Assembly (NCBI GenBank): GCA_024867545.1
Contig: JANFNE010000010.1
Coordinates: 1,116,001-1,180,000 of the forward strand
Source of the DNA: Phytopythium helicoides
Lineage: Eukaryota > Oomycota > Peronosporomycetes > Pythiales > Pythiaceae
DNA length: 64,000 bases
Direction of reading: 5' to 3'
Shown here in pieces: positions 1 through 9,300 of this stretch. Both the position numbers and the translations under genes were made by a program. Under the pieces are notes generated by a model, which saw only the letters and a program-made list of their open reading frames with translations, ran no database searches and was not told where the DNA came from. The stretch's first letter is position 1. Every line of letters starts with the position of its first letter.

Positions 1-817
1 GAGATCGTCCGTACCAGCCGCGCTTGGTCCTGCTCAAGCCGCTCGACCATCTCAAGGTTCCTGCGCGCAGCCACGGCCTCGCTCACGTGCGCCTGCTCCT
101 GCTCGCGCATAGCCGCCGCCTTCCACGCCCGCAGCGCCGTGATTGTGGCCTTCTGTGCCTCGTTCTCGGCCTCCAGCGCCTCAACCTGCTGCTCCATGCG
201 CGACAGCATGACCGCAGTCTGCTCGTCCTTCTTGACGGCCTTGGAGTCATTGGCCGCGAGCGCCTCCAGGCGCTCACACAGCGCGGCCTTGTCGTCCTCT
301 GCGCGCGCGACTCGTCGCCGCCAGTGCTCCATCTCGAGCATTGCGTGCTCGTGGCGGCGGCGGAAGGCGTCTCGCTCGGCCGCGAGCTCGTCCGTCTCGG
401 TCTCCAGCCGGATCTGCAGCGTCGCCACCTGCAGCTGCAGCTCCTCGTTGGCCTCGAGCAGCGCGAGTCCGTACTCGGCCGCCTGCCTCAGCTCCTGCGC
501 CATCCAGCGTCAGCACAAACAGCGCCAACCGGAGCATCTCCCACAAGCGCGCCACCCACCGAGTCGCGCTTCTCCAGCTGCCGCGAGATCTTGGCGAGGC
601 GCGGCTCGTCGCCCGCCGGCACCACCGCGATCATCCCGTCCTCGCTGCACCGGCATGTTCGGTCAGCCCTATCCGAGCTCTAACGCCGGCCCTAACGCTC
701 GCCTCACCTCACCACGAGCTCCTCGTCGACCGCCGGGTCCGCCGCGCGCGCCTTGGCGCTCGCCGCGTGCGTGCGCTGGTTGCTGTCGGCGTCCACCGCC
801 GCGCGGATCGGCCCCAT
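1..817 (-). CDS. Coiled-coil protein with dynein-adaptor CC1-box-like motif (5' part only)
   Basis: The protein begins at ATG 817 and leaves the window at base 1, so only about 226 residues are visible. I infer three exons: 817-713, 640-560 and 494-1. The second intron (559-495, 65 bp, starting GTGGGT and ending GCGCAG) is clear. The first is either 712-641 or 707-645; both keep frame. After a short Ala-rich start, exon 3 is a continuous heptad-rich coiled coil (ELRQAAEYGLALLEANEELQ, then Glu/Ala/Arg/Leu repeats). The AAEYG at residues 67-71 followed by LALLE matches the AAxxG CC1 box of BICD, BICDR and Spindly, which binds dynein light intermediate chain in those families. Function as a dynein adaptor is inferred from this motif alone. 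An acceptor-like CTAATCAG near 854 leaves open an upstream exon. The plus-strand frames here are Ser/Cys-rich antisense of the coiled coil. Confidence 0.72.
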
Positions 818-1931
818 GTCCTGATCGCTGTGGGCGAGGCGCGCGGTCGCCTGATTAGGAAGAGGCGGCCGATGGTATGGCGCTCAGTATGGAGACCTTA
901 GAGGCGACGCTGATTTTTTGGCCAAAAGGCGGGGAAAGCCCACAAACGGTGGGTCGGAGCGGCCAATCAGACGAGAGACGGGCTAGGGATCTTCAAGGAC
1001 GGCGAGCATGTCGTGCCCAGGCGGGACTGGATATTCAGGCAGCGCAGGGATCGAGGATCAACTCCAGGCCACTTTTTGCGCGCAACGTGGTGGCTTGTGG
1101 TACCGACAACGTAGGACTCGAGACGACCTCGACAACGGAAGGTGGCAACGACTGATGTGAGCAGACGTCCATCCTACTGTTTTACCGGCGAGCACTGAGC
1201 ACGCGTGTGAAGGCGAGGTTCGAGGCGTTTTCTTGGCACGTGAGGCTCCATTGGTTTGGTTTGCTGGGGGAAATGTGGCTTGGCGAGTTGTTGTCGCCAA
1301 TGACAACAACAGCCTTTGTGCTTGGACTGCAAGTCGGCGTCGAACACATGGCGAGAGCTGAGAGTGAGATATTATCCCTGCCGTGTCAAAGCAGACATGA
1401 GTTGTGAATTTCCGAGCTGCGGCGACGTAGCGACGGAGCCATGATGTGAATCTAACAGCCGCCCGCCCCTTACATTACCGCTGTCCAGTCCGAAACCAAG
1501 ATGAAATCAAGCGCGGCAATTGATTGACCGGGGCATCATGCTTGCCGAGGTCGCGAAGAGGTGGGCATCAATGCACTTTTGTTGGTTGAACGATTGTGCT
1601 CACAGCGGAAAAGGCTGTGAGATGGTTACATGTCTTGCCTTGTAAGCTACCAGCCTTGGATCGCTCCTACTCAGCTCAGCTAGATAGAACGCGCAAGGAC
1701 GTAAAGTTTGAGCTGAACGAACACTTCACTAGTGCTGATGCTGCGTCAGAAGCGGTGATTCTGTCGGTAAGTTTGGGCACTAACAACAAGGAAAGAGCGG
1801 TAGTTCGGTTCAACTCCACATGACATCAACAAGCTTTGGGGGAATGCAAGTGATGCGAATGGATGTTTTTGCTTGGCAACAACTACTCAATTCAAAGTCT
1901 AACTTATAGTTTCTACAGGGGGATGGCATAT
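818..1931. other. Intergenic, no supported gene
   Basis: About 1.1 kb between the coiled-coil gene start and the 3' end of the peptidase gene. Open frames here are short (at most 92 codons), lack splice-supported extensions and match nothing I recognise. The right part (about 1480-1930) is more AT-rich than the flanking genes, as expected for non-coding DNA. Confidence 0.5.
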
Positions 1932-2852
1932 TTACAATCGGAGGCAGTAGCGGCAGACACCTCCGTCGTGCCCCGCAGACTCCGAGGAATGACCTGCTCC
2001 TGTCAGCAGCACATTGTTCGCAGCCACGTGCTGAAGGTGACGGATGCGAGTCGTCAGCATTGGGTGGGTTGTATCGCCGAGGTAGTTGCCGTCCTTGGTG
2101 ATCAAACGCGTGTTGAGGATGTTGCGCATCTCACAGTTGCGCGCAAGCTTGCGCTGGAAGCAATCAATACCTCCGAGCGCAAAGCCCTGCTGTGCCGCAG
2201 CATGGTCCGCCTCGTGCTCGAGTCGCCACGATAGCAGGGTGTTTCCACCGAGGATCACGGCAATGCCAACCGCACCGGCGACGAGCTTGTTGGGGATGTT
2301 GCGGATCGCCACGTTGCTCAGCACGAGCGAGAGCGGCAGGAACGCGTTCGAGAAGAGTGCGTGGTTCTTGGCAATATGGGTGCTTTCGTGGGCGAGCACA
2401 AAGTTGATCTCGTCGACCGTCGGGATGTTGCTGTACTTCTCGCGGAGCGCTGGCGACGCGTGGAAGGCGTCGTAGAGCTCAGCTGGAAGCACGATGCAAG
2501 CCCCGCGCTTGGCAATCGTGGCGTTGGTGCCCAGCGCAGCACCGGTCGAATCTTCGCTGATGCGGATCGAGAGCTTCTCGGGGTGCTTGACGCCCATCCG
2601 CGCCGCGACGGAGCGCACATTGATCGCAAACGGGTCTTTTCGGTCGACCTCGATCGAGTCGAGTCCGTCCGCAAGGCGGAGCGAGTACGCGCTCGTGGGC
2701 TCGGCCACCGGGTAGGACGTGTACGCGTAGATGAAGAGCGCCGAGGCGCCAACCAGGCGCTTGGAGTACAATGCCGCCGACATGAGTTGGCGTGCCTTGG
2801 CCCAGTCGAATCGCCAAATGCGCCTCCGCTGCTGCTGCGTTCCGCGGGTCAT
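1932..2852 (-). CDS. M48-family zinc metallopeptidase, membrane-associated
   Basis: A single-exon 306-residue protein from ATG 2852. The zinc site is complete: HESTHIAKNH (HExxH, about residues 155-164) gives two His ligands and the catalytic Glu, and EHEADHAAAQ about 57 residues later gives the third ligand, Glu. DTTHPMLTTRIRHL near the C terminus is the usual M48 'THP..R' signature. Hydrophobic stretches lie near residues 30-45 and, between the zinc motifs, about 170-205. The basic N terminus and overall plan resemble mitochondrial OMA1-like or Ste24/HtpX-like peptidases; I cannot choose between them. The frame stays open upstream of ATG 2852 to a GTG at 2939, so a spliced or longer N terminus is possible. 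The neighbouring FAH-domain gene is on the same strand upstream; the 0.77 kb gap suggests separate transcription. Confidence 0.85.
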   Translation of the reverse strand: MTRGTQQQRRRIWRFDWAKARQLMSAALYSKRLVGASALFIYAYTSYPVAEPTSAYSLRLADGLDSIEVDRKDPFAINVRSVAARMGVKHPEKLSIRISEDSTGAALGTNATIAKRGACIVLPAELYDAFHASPALREKYSNIPTVDEINFVLAHESTHIAKNHALFSNAFLPLSLVLSNVAIRNIPNKLVAGAVGIAVILGGNTLLSWRLEHEADHAAAQQGFALGGIDCFQRKLARNCEMRNILNTRLITKDGNYLGDTTHPMLTTRIRHLQHVAANNVLLTGAGHSSESAGHDGGVCRYCLRL

Positions 2853-3211
2853 GGTGTCGATCTTCCGTGTCTTTGCCGACGGATGCTTGCCTTTGTGGCG
2901 GTGCCAGCGAGACGCGAAGCGTTGCAACGGATTTGACACTCCGCAGAGTGGGATGACGCGCGTTTCTCGACTGAAGTTGGCGAGTCCGCCTGACTGTCAG
3001 GTGAGGGCGAAAGCTCGACGGTACCGACGCAGGGGCTGACGCTCCGACCTGCCGATCGGTGGGGGGAAGCAGCAGGCAGCAGCGCCTGACGCGGTGGCCT
3101 CGAGGCAGCTCGAGCAGGAATGGACTGGCCAGCGGTCGACGTACGTTGCGTGCAGCCAATCGCCGTGGAGTGTCGCGCAGTGCACGTATTGTCCAAAGTG
3201 ACATTAGTAAC

Positions 3212-3277
3212 CACGTGACGCGCAATTTCACATCTGTGGATTGGTTGAAATTTGAGGATTGGGCATACTGGATTGGT
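3212..3277 (-). promoter_or_regulatory. Possible promoter elements of the M48 gene (three CCAAT boxes, one CACGTG)
   Basis: On the minus strand three CCAAT motifs fall within about 40 bases (near 3244, 3262 and 3275), and a CACGTG palindrome lies at 3212-3217. All are 360-430 bases upstream of the M48 ATG in an otherwise gene-free gap. The motifs are seen directly; the regulatory role is inferred. Confidence 0.25.
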
Positions 3278-3624
3278 GAATAATCTTTTGTTGAGACAAA
3301 GGTGACAGAATAGGATGTATACGATTTAACAAATGCCAACATGTGTATAGTGAAATGTGTTTTCGTCCGATAATCAAACGCATATTACCCACCACGCACG
3401 CTTTGTGTTGACGATGCAGTGCTCTGTCGAGGCACCCTGCACGCTTCATAGCTACACTTGGATCTGAATCGCATGAACGAAAACCTGTCTGCACCACGGC
3501 ATGTTGATGCTTAGCAAAATGGACCACCACCCAACCACGCCAGGGTCTGGCCATCATTAGCGAAATCCTGTCGGCAACACGCTGTGTTGACGATTGGTGA
3601 TGCTAAACCCGGTTTCAATCTCCA

Positions 3625-4616
3625 TCACAGCGTCGAGGCAGCCACGACCGGATTCACGAGCTTGCCGATTCGCTCAATCTCGACCTCGACTGTGTCTCCA
3701 GGCTTCAAGTACACGGGCGGGCTTCGCGTAAAACCGACGCCCTGTCAAACGCCACGAGACCAAGGCAGAAAAGCATTAGCATGATAACCACTTTTCTCTC
3801 AAGATTCATGAGCCCGCGCACCTCTGGGGTCCCGGTGATGATAACTGTGCCACGCGGTAGCGTCACATCTTGGGAGAGCTGGCTGATGAGCTGCGCAACC
3901 GAGAAGATCATGTCCCCCGTGTTGGACTGTTGCATCACCTGTCCGTTCAGTCGCGTCGAAATGGCGAGTGCCTGCGGATCTGGGATAGCCTCGGGCGTGA
4001 CTAGCACGGGTCCGAGCGGGCAAAAAGTGTCGAACGTCTTCGCTCGGCACCACTGGCCCCCGCCACGCTTGCCCTGCCACCGCCGAGCCGAAATGTCGTT
4101 GGAGCACGTGTACCCGCCAACAAACTTGAGTGCGTCGGCCTCGCTCACGTCGCGACACTGCTCCTTGAGCACAACAGCGAGTTCGCACTCGTAGTCGACT
4201 TCTGGCGGGTCAGCTGCAATCCGAGGGATCACGACAGGTCCATCGGGGTGCTGCACCGTGTTGACGCCCTTGATGAACAGCACGGGGTATTTTGGCTCGG
4301 GCATGTTGGTCTCGAGCGCGTGCTTGCGGTAGTTGAGCCCAATGCACAGGATCTGCGACGGCTCCACTGGGGCCAGCAGTTTCACCACCTCGGCCTGCTC
4401 GCCCGTGAACTTCCGCGAGCCGAGCGGGTCGTCCTTTTCCACGAGCCACGCGGTGGACGAGTCGCCATTTGCGTCCCGCTGTCCACAACGAACCGCTCCG
4501 GACGCGTCCTCGAAGCGAATAAGATGCGTCGCGAGGCGCTCGGGGCGAGAAGAAAAGCGAGACGCGCGGATGGAGCGAGCGAGCGCCATGATCGGCCGAG
4601 AGCCCAAGCGCATCAT
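3625..4616 (-). CDS. Fumarylacetoacetate hydrolase domain protein (FAHD2-like), two exons
   Basis: Two exons, 4616-3822 and 3741-3625, joined across an 80-bp intron (3821-3742, starting GTGCGC, ending GACAG), give a 303-residue protein, close to the usual length of FAHD1/FAHD2 enzymes. Without splicing the frame reads into a spurious tail. The joined C terminus, [20 protein letters not shown] followed by a short [15 protein letters not shown] end, is the standard family ending. Family motifs: [13 protein letters not shown], the metal-binding [30 protein letters not shown] and the final TGTP. The start [20 protein letters not shown] is rich in Arg/Ser and lacks acidic residues, as in a mitochondrial presequence; a second ATG lies at 4589. 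Relatives act on acyl-pyruvates or oxaloacetate in mitochondria. The exact substrate cannot be told from sequence. The frame continues upstream to 4898, but that part lies in a duplicated non-coding segment. Confidence 0.88.
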
Positions 4617-4728
4617 GGTGAAGGAGGTGATCTGCAAGTGAGACTGCCAGAAGTAACACGTGGACCACACCACCTTGGAGTTGAAGTTGTTCGAGGGAAG
4701 AAAGATCTTTCGAGCGCTTGAAGTGAAT

Positions 4729-5037
4729 GCTCGGGAGGATTCGGCCTTGATCACTGTTTTAACAGCGCAAGGAAACCCGAGCCAGCTGGCCGCGGAAAGA
4801 GGATCGGCGAGGTTCGCAGACTGCTGTCGCCGTGACAACGAGCTGGAAAGGTCGAAAAGAGATGTGATAGCGCCGCTCCTACTCGTCATCATCATCATCG
4901 TCGTCGTCGTCGTCGGAAGAATCCGGCTGCTTGAAGTAGGTGCGTGGCCTCGCGTCGTGAGCCGGGAAATGCAGGCACTTGGACTCCATCTTGCAATTTC
5001 GCGACTCGAGCAACAAAGCCTGAGCCTGGAGTGCTGC
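4729..5037. repeat. Segmental duplication, inverted partner of 14196-14505
   Basis: About 310 bases here reappear in opposite orientation at 14196-14505. The copies share the poly-Asp exon (4879-5033) and roughly 150 bases downstream of its stop, including the block around CAGCTGGCxCGGGTTTCC and TTAAAACAGTGATCAAG. Mismatches and small indels show the duplication is not recent. It lies between the FAH-domain gene and the 331-bp satellite, and the partner lies just beyond the 124-bp satellite. Confidence 0.8.
4879..5033 (-). CDS. Terminal exon of an unidentified gene, poly-Asp C terminus
   Basis: A 155-bp minus-strand exon beginning after an acceptor CGCAG and ending in TAG. It encodes LQAQALLLESR, then CKMESKCLHFPAHDARPRTY, then FKQPDSS and a run of about ten Asp plus Glu. 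The exon call rests on its exact 155-bp conservation in the inverted copy at 14200-14354, with conservation stopping near the proposed acceptor. Upstream exons were not located; the frame stays open to 5352 but that extension looks intronic. I do not recognise the protein. The acidic tail is encoded by GAC/GAT triplets and could vary in length by slippage. Confidence 0.5.
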
Positions 5038-5046
5038 GACAGTTAG

Positions 5047-6369
5047 GCCGGTTGAGCGAACCACGCCGGTGGCATCGTTTGGTGATTGTTTTCTTGCTAC
5101 TACGATGGCCCTTTTCATTGCGGACATCCACAGCTCCGTGTAGGCATGTACGCTCAATCCATCGTCTAGCCATGAATCTGCTAATACTCTCTCTAGAGAA
5201 CGCGCGAAGCTGACTGAATCATGCACAAAGTTATTGAGCGCTAAGCCAAAACGAGACGGTGTCGCTCGAAAGAGGGTTAGAGAATCACGCAGCACCACCC
5301 GAGTGGTTCCCAAAACAATCTGCAAACAGAGAAGGTATGAGCACAAGTGCAACGAATCGATCGGCCGAGCTGCTCGCTACTTCATTTCCGTTACCTTCCA
5401 CTCGACGCGATGACTGCCTAACGACAACAAGCCACAGTGATGGGGCGAAATCGGCGACTTGCATAGACTACCCCGACGTCCACAACACCAGGCGGCGCAC
5501 ATCCTCGTCGATTGTGACTCGCTATTTTTGGGAGCACCAGCAGCATCATGCACGTGAAGGCGAGCAGGTTGGATGTGCGGCGCGAGTACTGGCGCTGCAT
5601 TTCCCCCTTCGTTCGAGAACCTCGAGGACGCCACACTACGTCAACATGTGCAGTGTGTGGGAGTGTGCAAGCTGTCCTCGGCAGGGATCGCTGAGTTGAG
5701 ATCATGAGCACGGGAAAACACGACACCGAGAAGAAAAAAAGCGAGCACACGTCCAAGTTGAAGCCAGCTTCAACTTAGATTGATGGGTTGCAACCATTGG
5801 TCTAAACAAATCACTCCCATCATTTCAATTCGACAAAATGATTGAAAACCACATTTTCAGCCAATCAACGGGCTACGCGACTTTTCAAGAACTTTCCTTC
5901 TCCACCAGATCGCCTCGAAGGCCTCCTCATTCACAGATTCGCCGGCTCCCGCTCACATCTCCAGACCGCCAGACGCCAAGCGAGCTCCAAGGACGCACAG
6001 GTGGGCAGCTGTCGAGCTTTGCGGGGGCTTCTCACGTCTCTGAGGCTGCAAGCGCGAGCGCGGACGAGCGAGAGCGACGCAGCGAGCGGCGACCGTCGGA
6101 CAGCGCGAGGACAGGAGAGCGCAGTATGGCGAGACGCAGGTACGCGAAGTGGGTCTGTGTCGATGGCACGAGAGGAGGCTGACGTGTTGTTGTCTAGCAG
6201 AGCACCCACACGAGGCCATGACCACAAACGAGCCCACGACCATCAACGAGATGACCGAACCATGAACGAACCAATGACCATGAACGAGATGACCGAACCA
6301 TGAGCGAGACCATGATCCCGAGAACGTATGTGACGAGCGAGAGCAAAGACAAACAACACTGTGACCAAA
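5047..6369. other. Intergenic region before the 331-bp satellite
   Basis: No convincing gene. It holds a short stretch (5039-5066) similar to part of the 331-bp satellite monomer, a palindrome at 5755-5776, and a degenerate tandem of AACGAGATGACCGAACCATG between about 6220 and 6305 just ahead of the array. Open frames reach 153 codons but run into the repeats and show no recognisable motif. Confidence 0.45.
5755..5776. repeat. Palindrome with 9-bp arms (AAGTTGAAG / CTTCAACTT)
   Basis: Nine-base perfect arms around a 4-base centre (CCAG). A related palindrome with 7-base arms lies at 51937-51954. Both are followed by a GATxGATGGG-like string, CCATTGG and AAACAA, so they look like two members of one dispersed family rather than chance palindromes. 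Confidence 0.45.
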
Positions 6370-9300
6370 GCCGTGAGCGTGACCAAATGAGCCCAAAGAC
6401 GAGAACGAGGACGAACACGACGAGCGAGGGCCGAGACGAACGCTGCTGGCTCCGGCGCGCCATAGCCAGTGACCGCGCTACAGCTAGGCCGGTCGAGCGA
6501 TCCACGCGAGTGGGGTCACGTGGGGGCCCTGCTGTCTGATGTGCTTCGCTCGACTGCCGGAGCTTGGTGCGAGCCGCGGCAGGCTGCAAGCCGAGCATGC
6601 GCGCCAGCTCGCTCCCCCACTCGCTCGGTCCAACCAATGCCGAATGGCGAATGCCACAATGCCAACGAGTGGAGCGAACGAGACCAATGCCGTGATCAAA
6701 GCCGTGAGCGTGACCAAATGAGCCCAAAGACGAGAACGAGGACGAACACGACGAGCGAGGGCCGAGACGAACGCTGCTGGCTCCGGCGCGCCATAGCCAG
6801 TGACCGCGCTACAGCTAGGCCGGTCGAGCGATCCACGCGAGTGGGGTCACGTGGGGGCCCTGCTGTCTGATGTGCTTCGCTCGACTGCCGGAGCTTGGTG
6901 CGAGCCGCGGCAGGCTGCAAGCCGAGCATGCGCGCCAGCTCGCTCTCCCACTCGCTCGGTCCAACCAATGCCGAATGCCGAATGCCACAATGCCAACGAG
7001 TGGAGCGAACGAGACCAATGCCGTGATCAAAGCCGTGAGCGTGACCAAATGAGCCCAAAGACGAGAACGAGGACGAACACGACGAGCGAGGGCCGAGACG
7101 AACGCTGCTGGCTCCGGCGCGCCATAGCCAGTGACCGCGCTACAGCTAGGCCGGTCGAGCGATCCACGCGAGTGGGGTCACGTGGGGGCCCTGCTGTCTG
7201 ATGTGCTTCGCTCGACTGCCGGAGCTTGGTGCGAGCCGCGGCAGGCTGCAAGCCGAGCATGCGCGCCAGCTCGCTCCCCCACTCGCTCGGTCCAACCAAT
7301 GCCGAATGGCGAATGCCACAATGCCAACGAGTGGAGCGAACGAGACCAATGCCGTGATCAAAGCCGTGAGCGTGACCAAATGAGCCCAAAGACGAGAACG
7401 AGGACGAACACGACGAGCGAGGGCCGAGACGAACGCTGCTGGCTCCGGCGCGCCATAGCCAGTGACCGCGCTACAGCTAGGCCGGTCGAGCGATCCACGC
7501 GAGTGGGGTCACGTGGGGGCCCTGCTGTCTGATGTGCTTCGCTCGACTGCCGGAGCTTGGTGCGAGCCGCGGCAGGCTGCAAGCCGAGCATGCGCGCCAG
7601 CTCGCTCCCCCACTCGCTCGGTCCAACCAATGCCGAATGGCGAATGCCACAATGCCAACGAGTGGAGCGAACGAGACCAATGCCGTGATCAAAGCCGTGA
7701 GCGTGACCAAATGAGCCCAAAGACGAGAACGAGGACGAACACGACGAGCGAGGGCCGAGACGAACGCTGCTGGCTCCGGCGCGCCATAGCCAGTGACCGC
7801 GCTACAGCTAGGCCGGTCGAGCGATCCACGCGAGTGGGGTCACGTGGGGGCCCTGCTGTCTGATGTGCTTCGCTCGACTGCCGGAGCTTGGTGCGAGCCG
7901 CGGCAGGCTGCAAGCCGAGCATGCGCGCCAGCTCGCTCCCCCACTCGCTCGGTCCAACCAATGCCGAATGGCGAATGCCACAATGCCAACGAGTGGAGCG
8001 AACGAGACCAATGCCGTGATCAAAGCCGTGAGCGTGACCAAATGAGCCCAAAGACGAGAACGAGGACGAACACGACGAGCGAGGGCCGAGACGAACGCTG
8101 CTGGCTCCGGCGCGCCATAGCCAGTGACCGCGCTACAGCTAGGCCGGTCGAGCGATCCACGCGAGTGGGGTCACGTGGGGGCCCTGCTGTCTGATGTGCT
8201 TCGCTCGACTGCCGGAGCTTGGTGCGAGCCGCGGCAGGCTGCAAGCCGAGCATGCGCGCCAGCTCGCTCCCCCACTCGCTCGGTCCAACCAATGCCGAAT
8301 GGCGAATGCCACAATGCCAACGAGTGGAGCGAACGAGACCAATGCCGTGATCAAAGCCGTGAGCGTGACCAAATGAGCCCAAAGACGAGAACGAGGACGA
8401 ACACGACGAGCGAGGGCCGAGACGAACGCTGCTGGCTCCGGCGCGCCATAGCCAGTGACCGCGCTACAGCTAGGCCGGTCGAGCGATCCACGCGAGTGGG
8501 GTCACGTGGGGGCCCTGCTGTCTGATGTGCTTCGCTCGACTGCCGGAGCTTGGTGCGAGCCGCGGCAGGCTGCAAGCCGAGCATGCGCGCCAGCTCGCTC
8601 CCCCACTCGCTCGGTCCAACCAATGCCGAATGGCGAATGCCACAATGCCAACGAGTGGAGCGAACGAGACCAATGCCGTGATCAAAGCCGTGAGCGTGAC
8701 CAAATGAGCCCAAAGACGAGAACGAGGACGAACACGACGAGCGAGGGCCGAGACGAACGCTGCTGGCTCCGGCGCGCCATAGCCAGTGACCGCGCTACAG
8801 CTAGGCCGGTCGAGCGATCCACGCGAGTGGGGTCACGTGGGGGCCCTGCTGTCTGATGTGCTTCGCTCGACTGCCGGAGCTTGGTGCGAGCCGCGGCAGG
8901 CTGCAAGCCGAGCATGCGCGCCAGCTCGCTCCCCCACTCGCTCGGTCCAACCAATGCCGAATGGCGAATGCCACAATGCCAACGAGTGGAGCGAACGAGA
9001 CCAATGCCGTGATCAAAGCCGTGAGCGTGACCAAATGAGCCCAAAGACGAGAACGAGGACGAACACGACGAGCGAGGGCCGAGACGAACGCTGCTGGCTC
9101 CGGCGCGCCATAGCCAGTGACCGCGCTACAGCTAGGCCGGTCGAGCGATCCACGCGAGTGGGGTCACGTGGGGGCCCTGCTGTCTGATGTGCTTCGCTCG
9201 ACTGCCGGAGCTTGGTGCGAGCCGCGGCAGGCTGCAAGCCGAGCATGCGCGCCAGCTCGCTCCCCCACTCGCTCGGTCCAACCAATGCCGAATGGCGAAT

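Noticed and set aside
139..858. Plus-strand frame of 239 codons rich in Ser, Cys and Ala
   Set aside because: It is the antisense of the minus-strand coiled-coil gene.
2853..2939. Upstream extension of the M48 peptidase to 2939
   Set aside because: The first codon is GTG, not ATG; kept only as a possible spliced extension.
3228..3557. 109-codon minus-strand frame between M48 and FAH genes
   Set aside because: Low coding character, no motif, and it overlaps the likely promoter region of the M48 gene.
4617..4898. N-terminal extension of the FAH-domain protein
   Set aside because: The extra 94 codons fall largely in a segment duplicated at 14 kb, and a good mitochondrial-type start exists at 4616.
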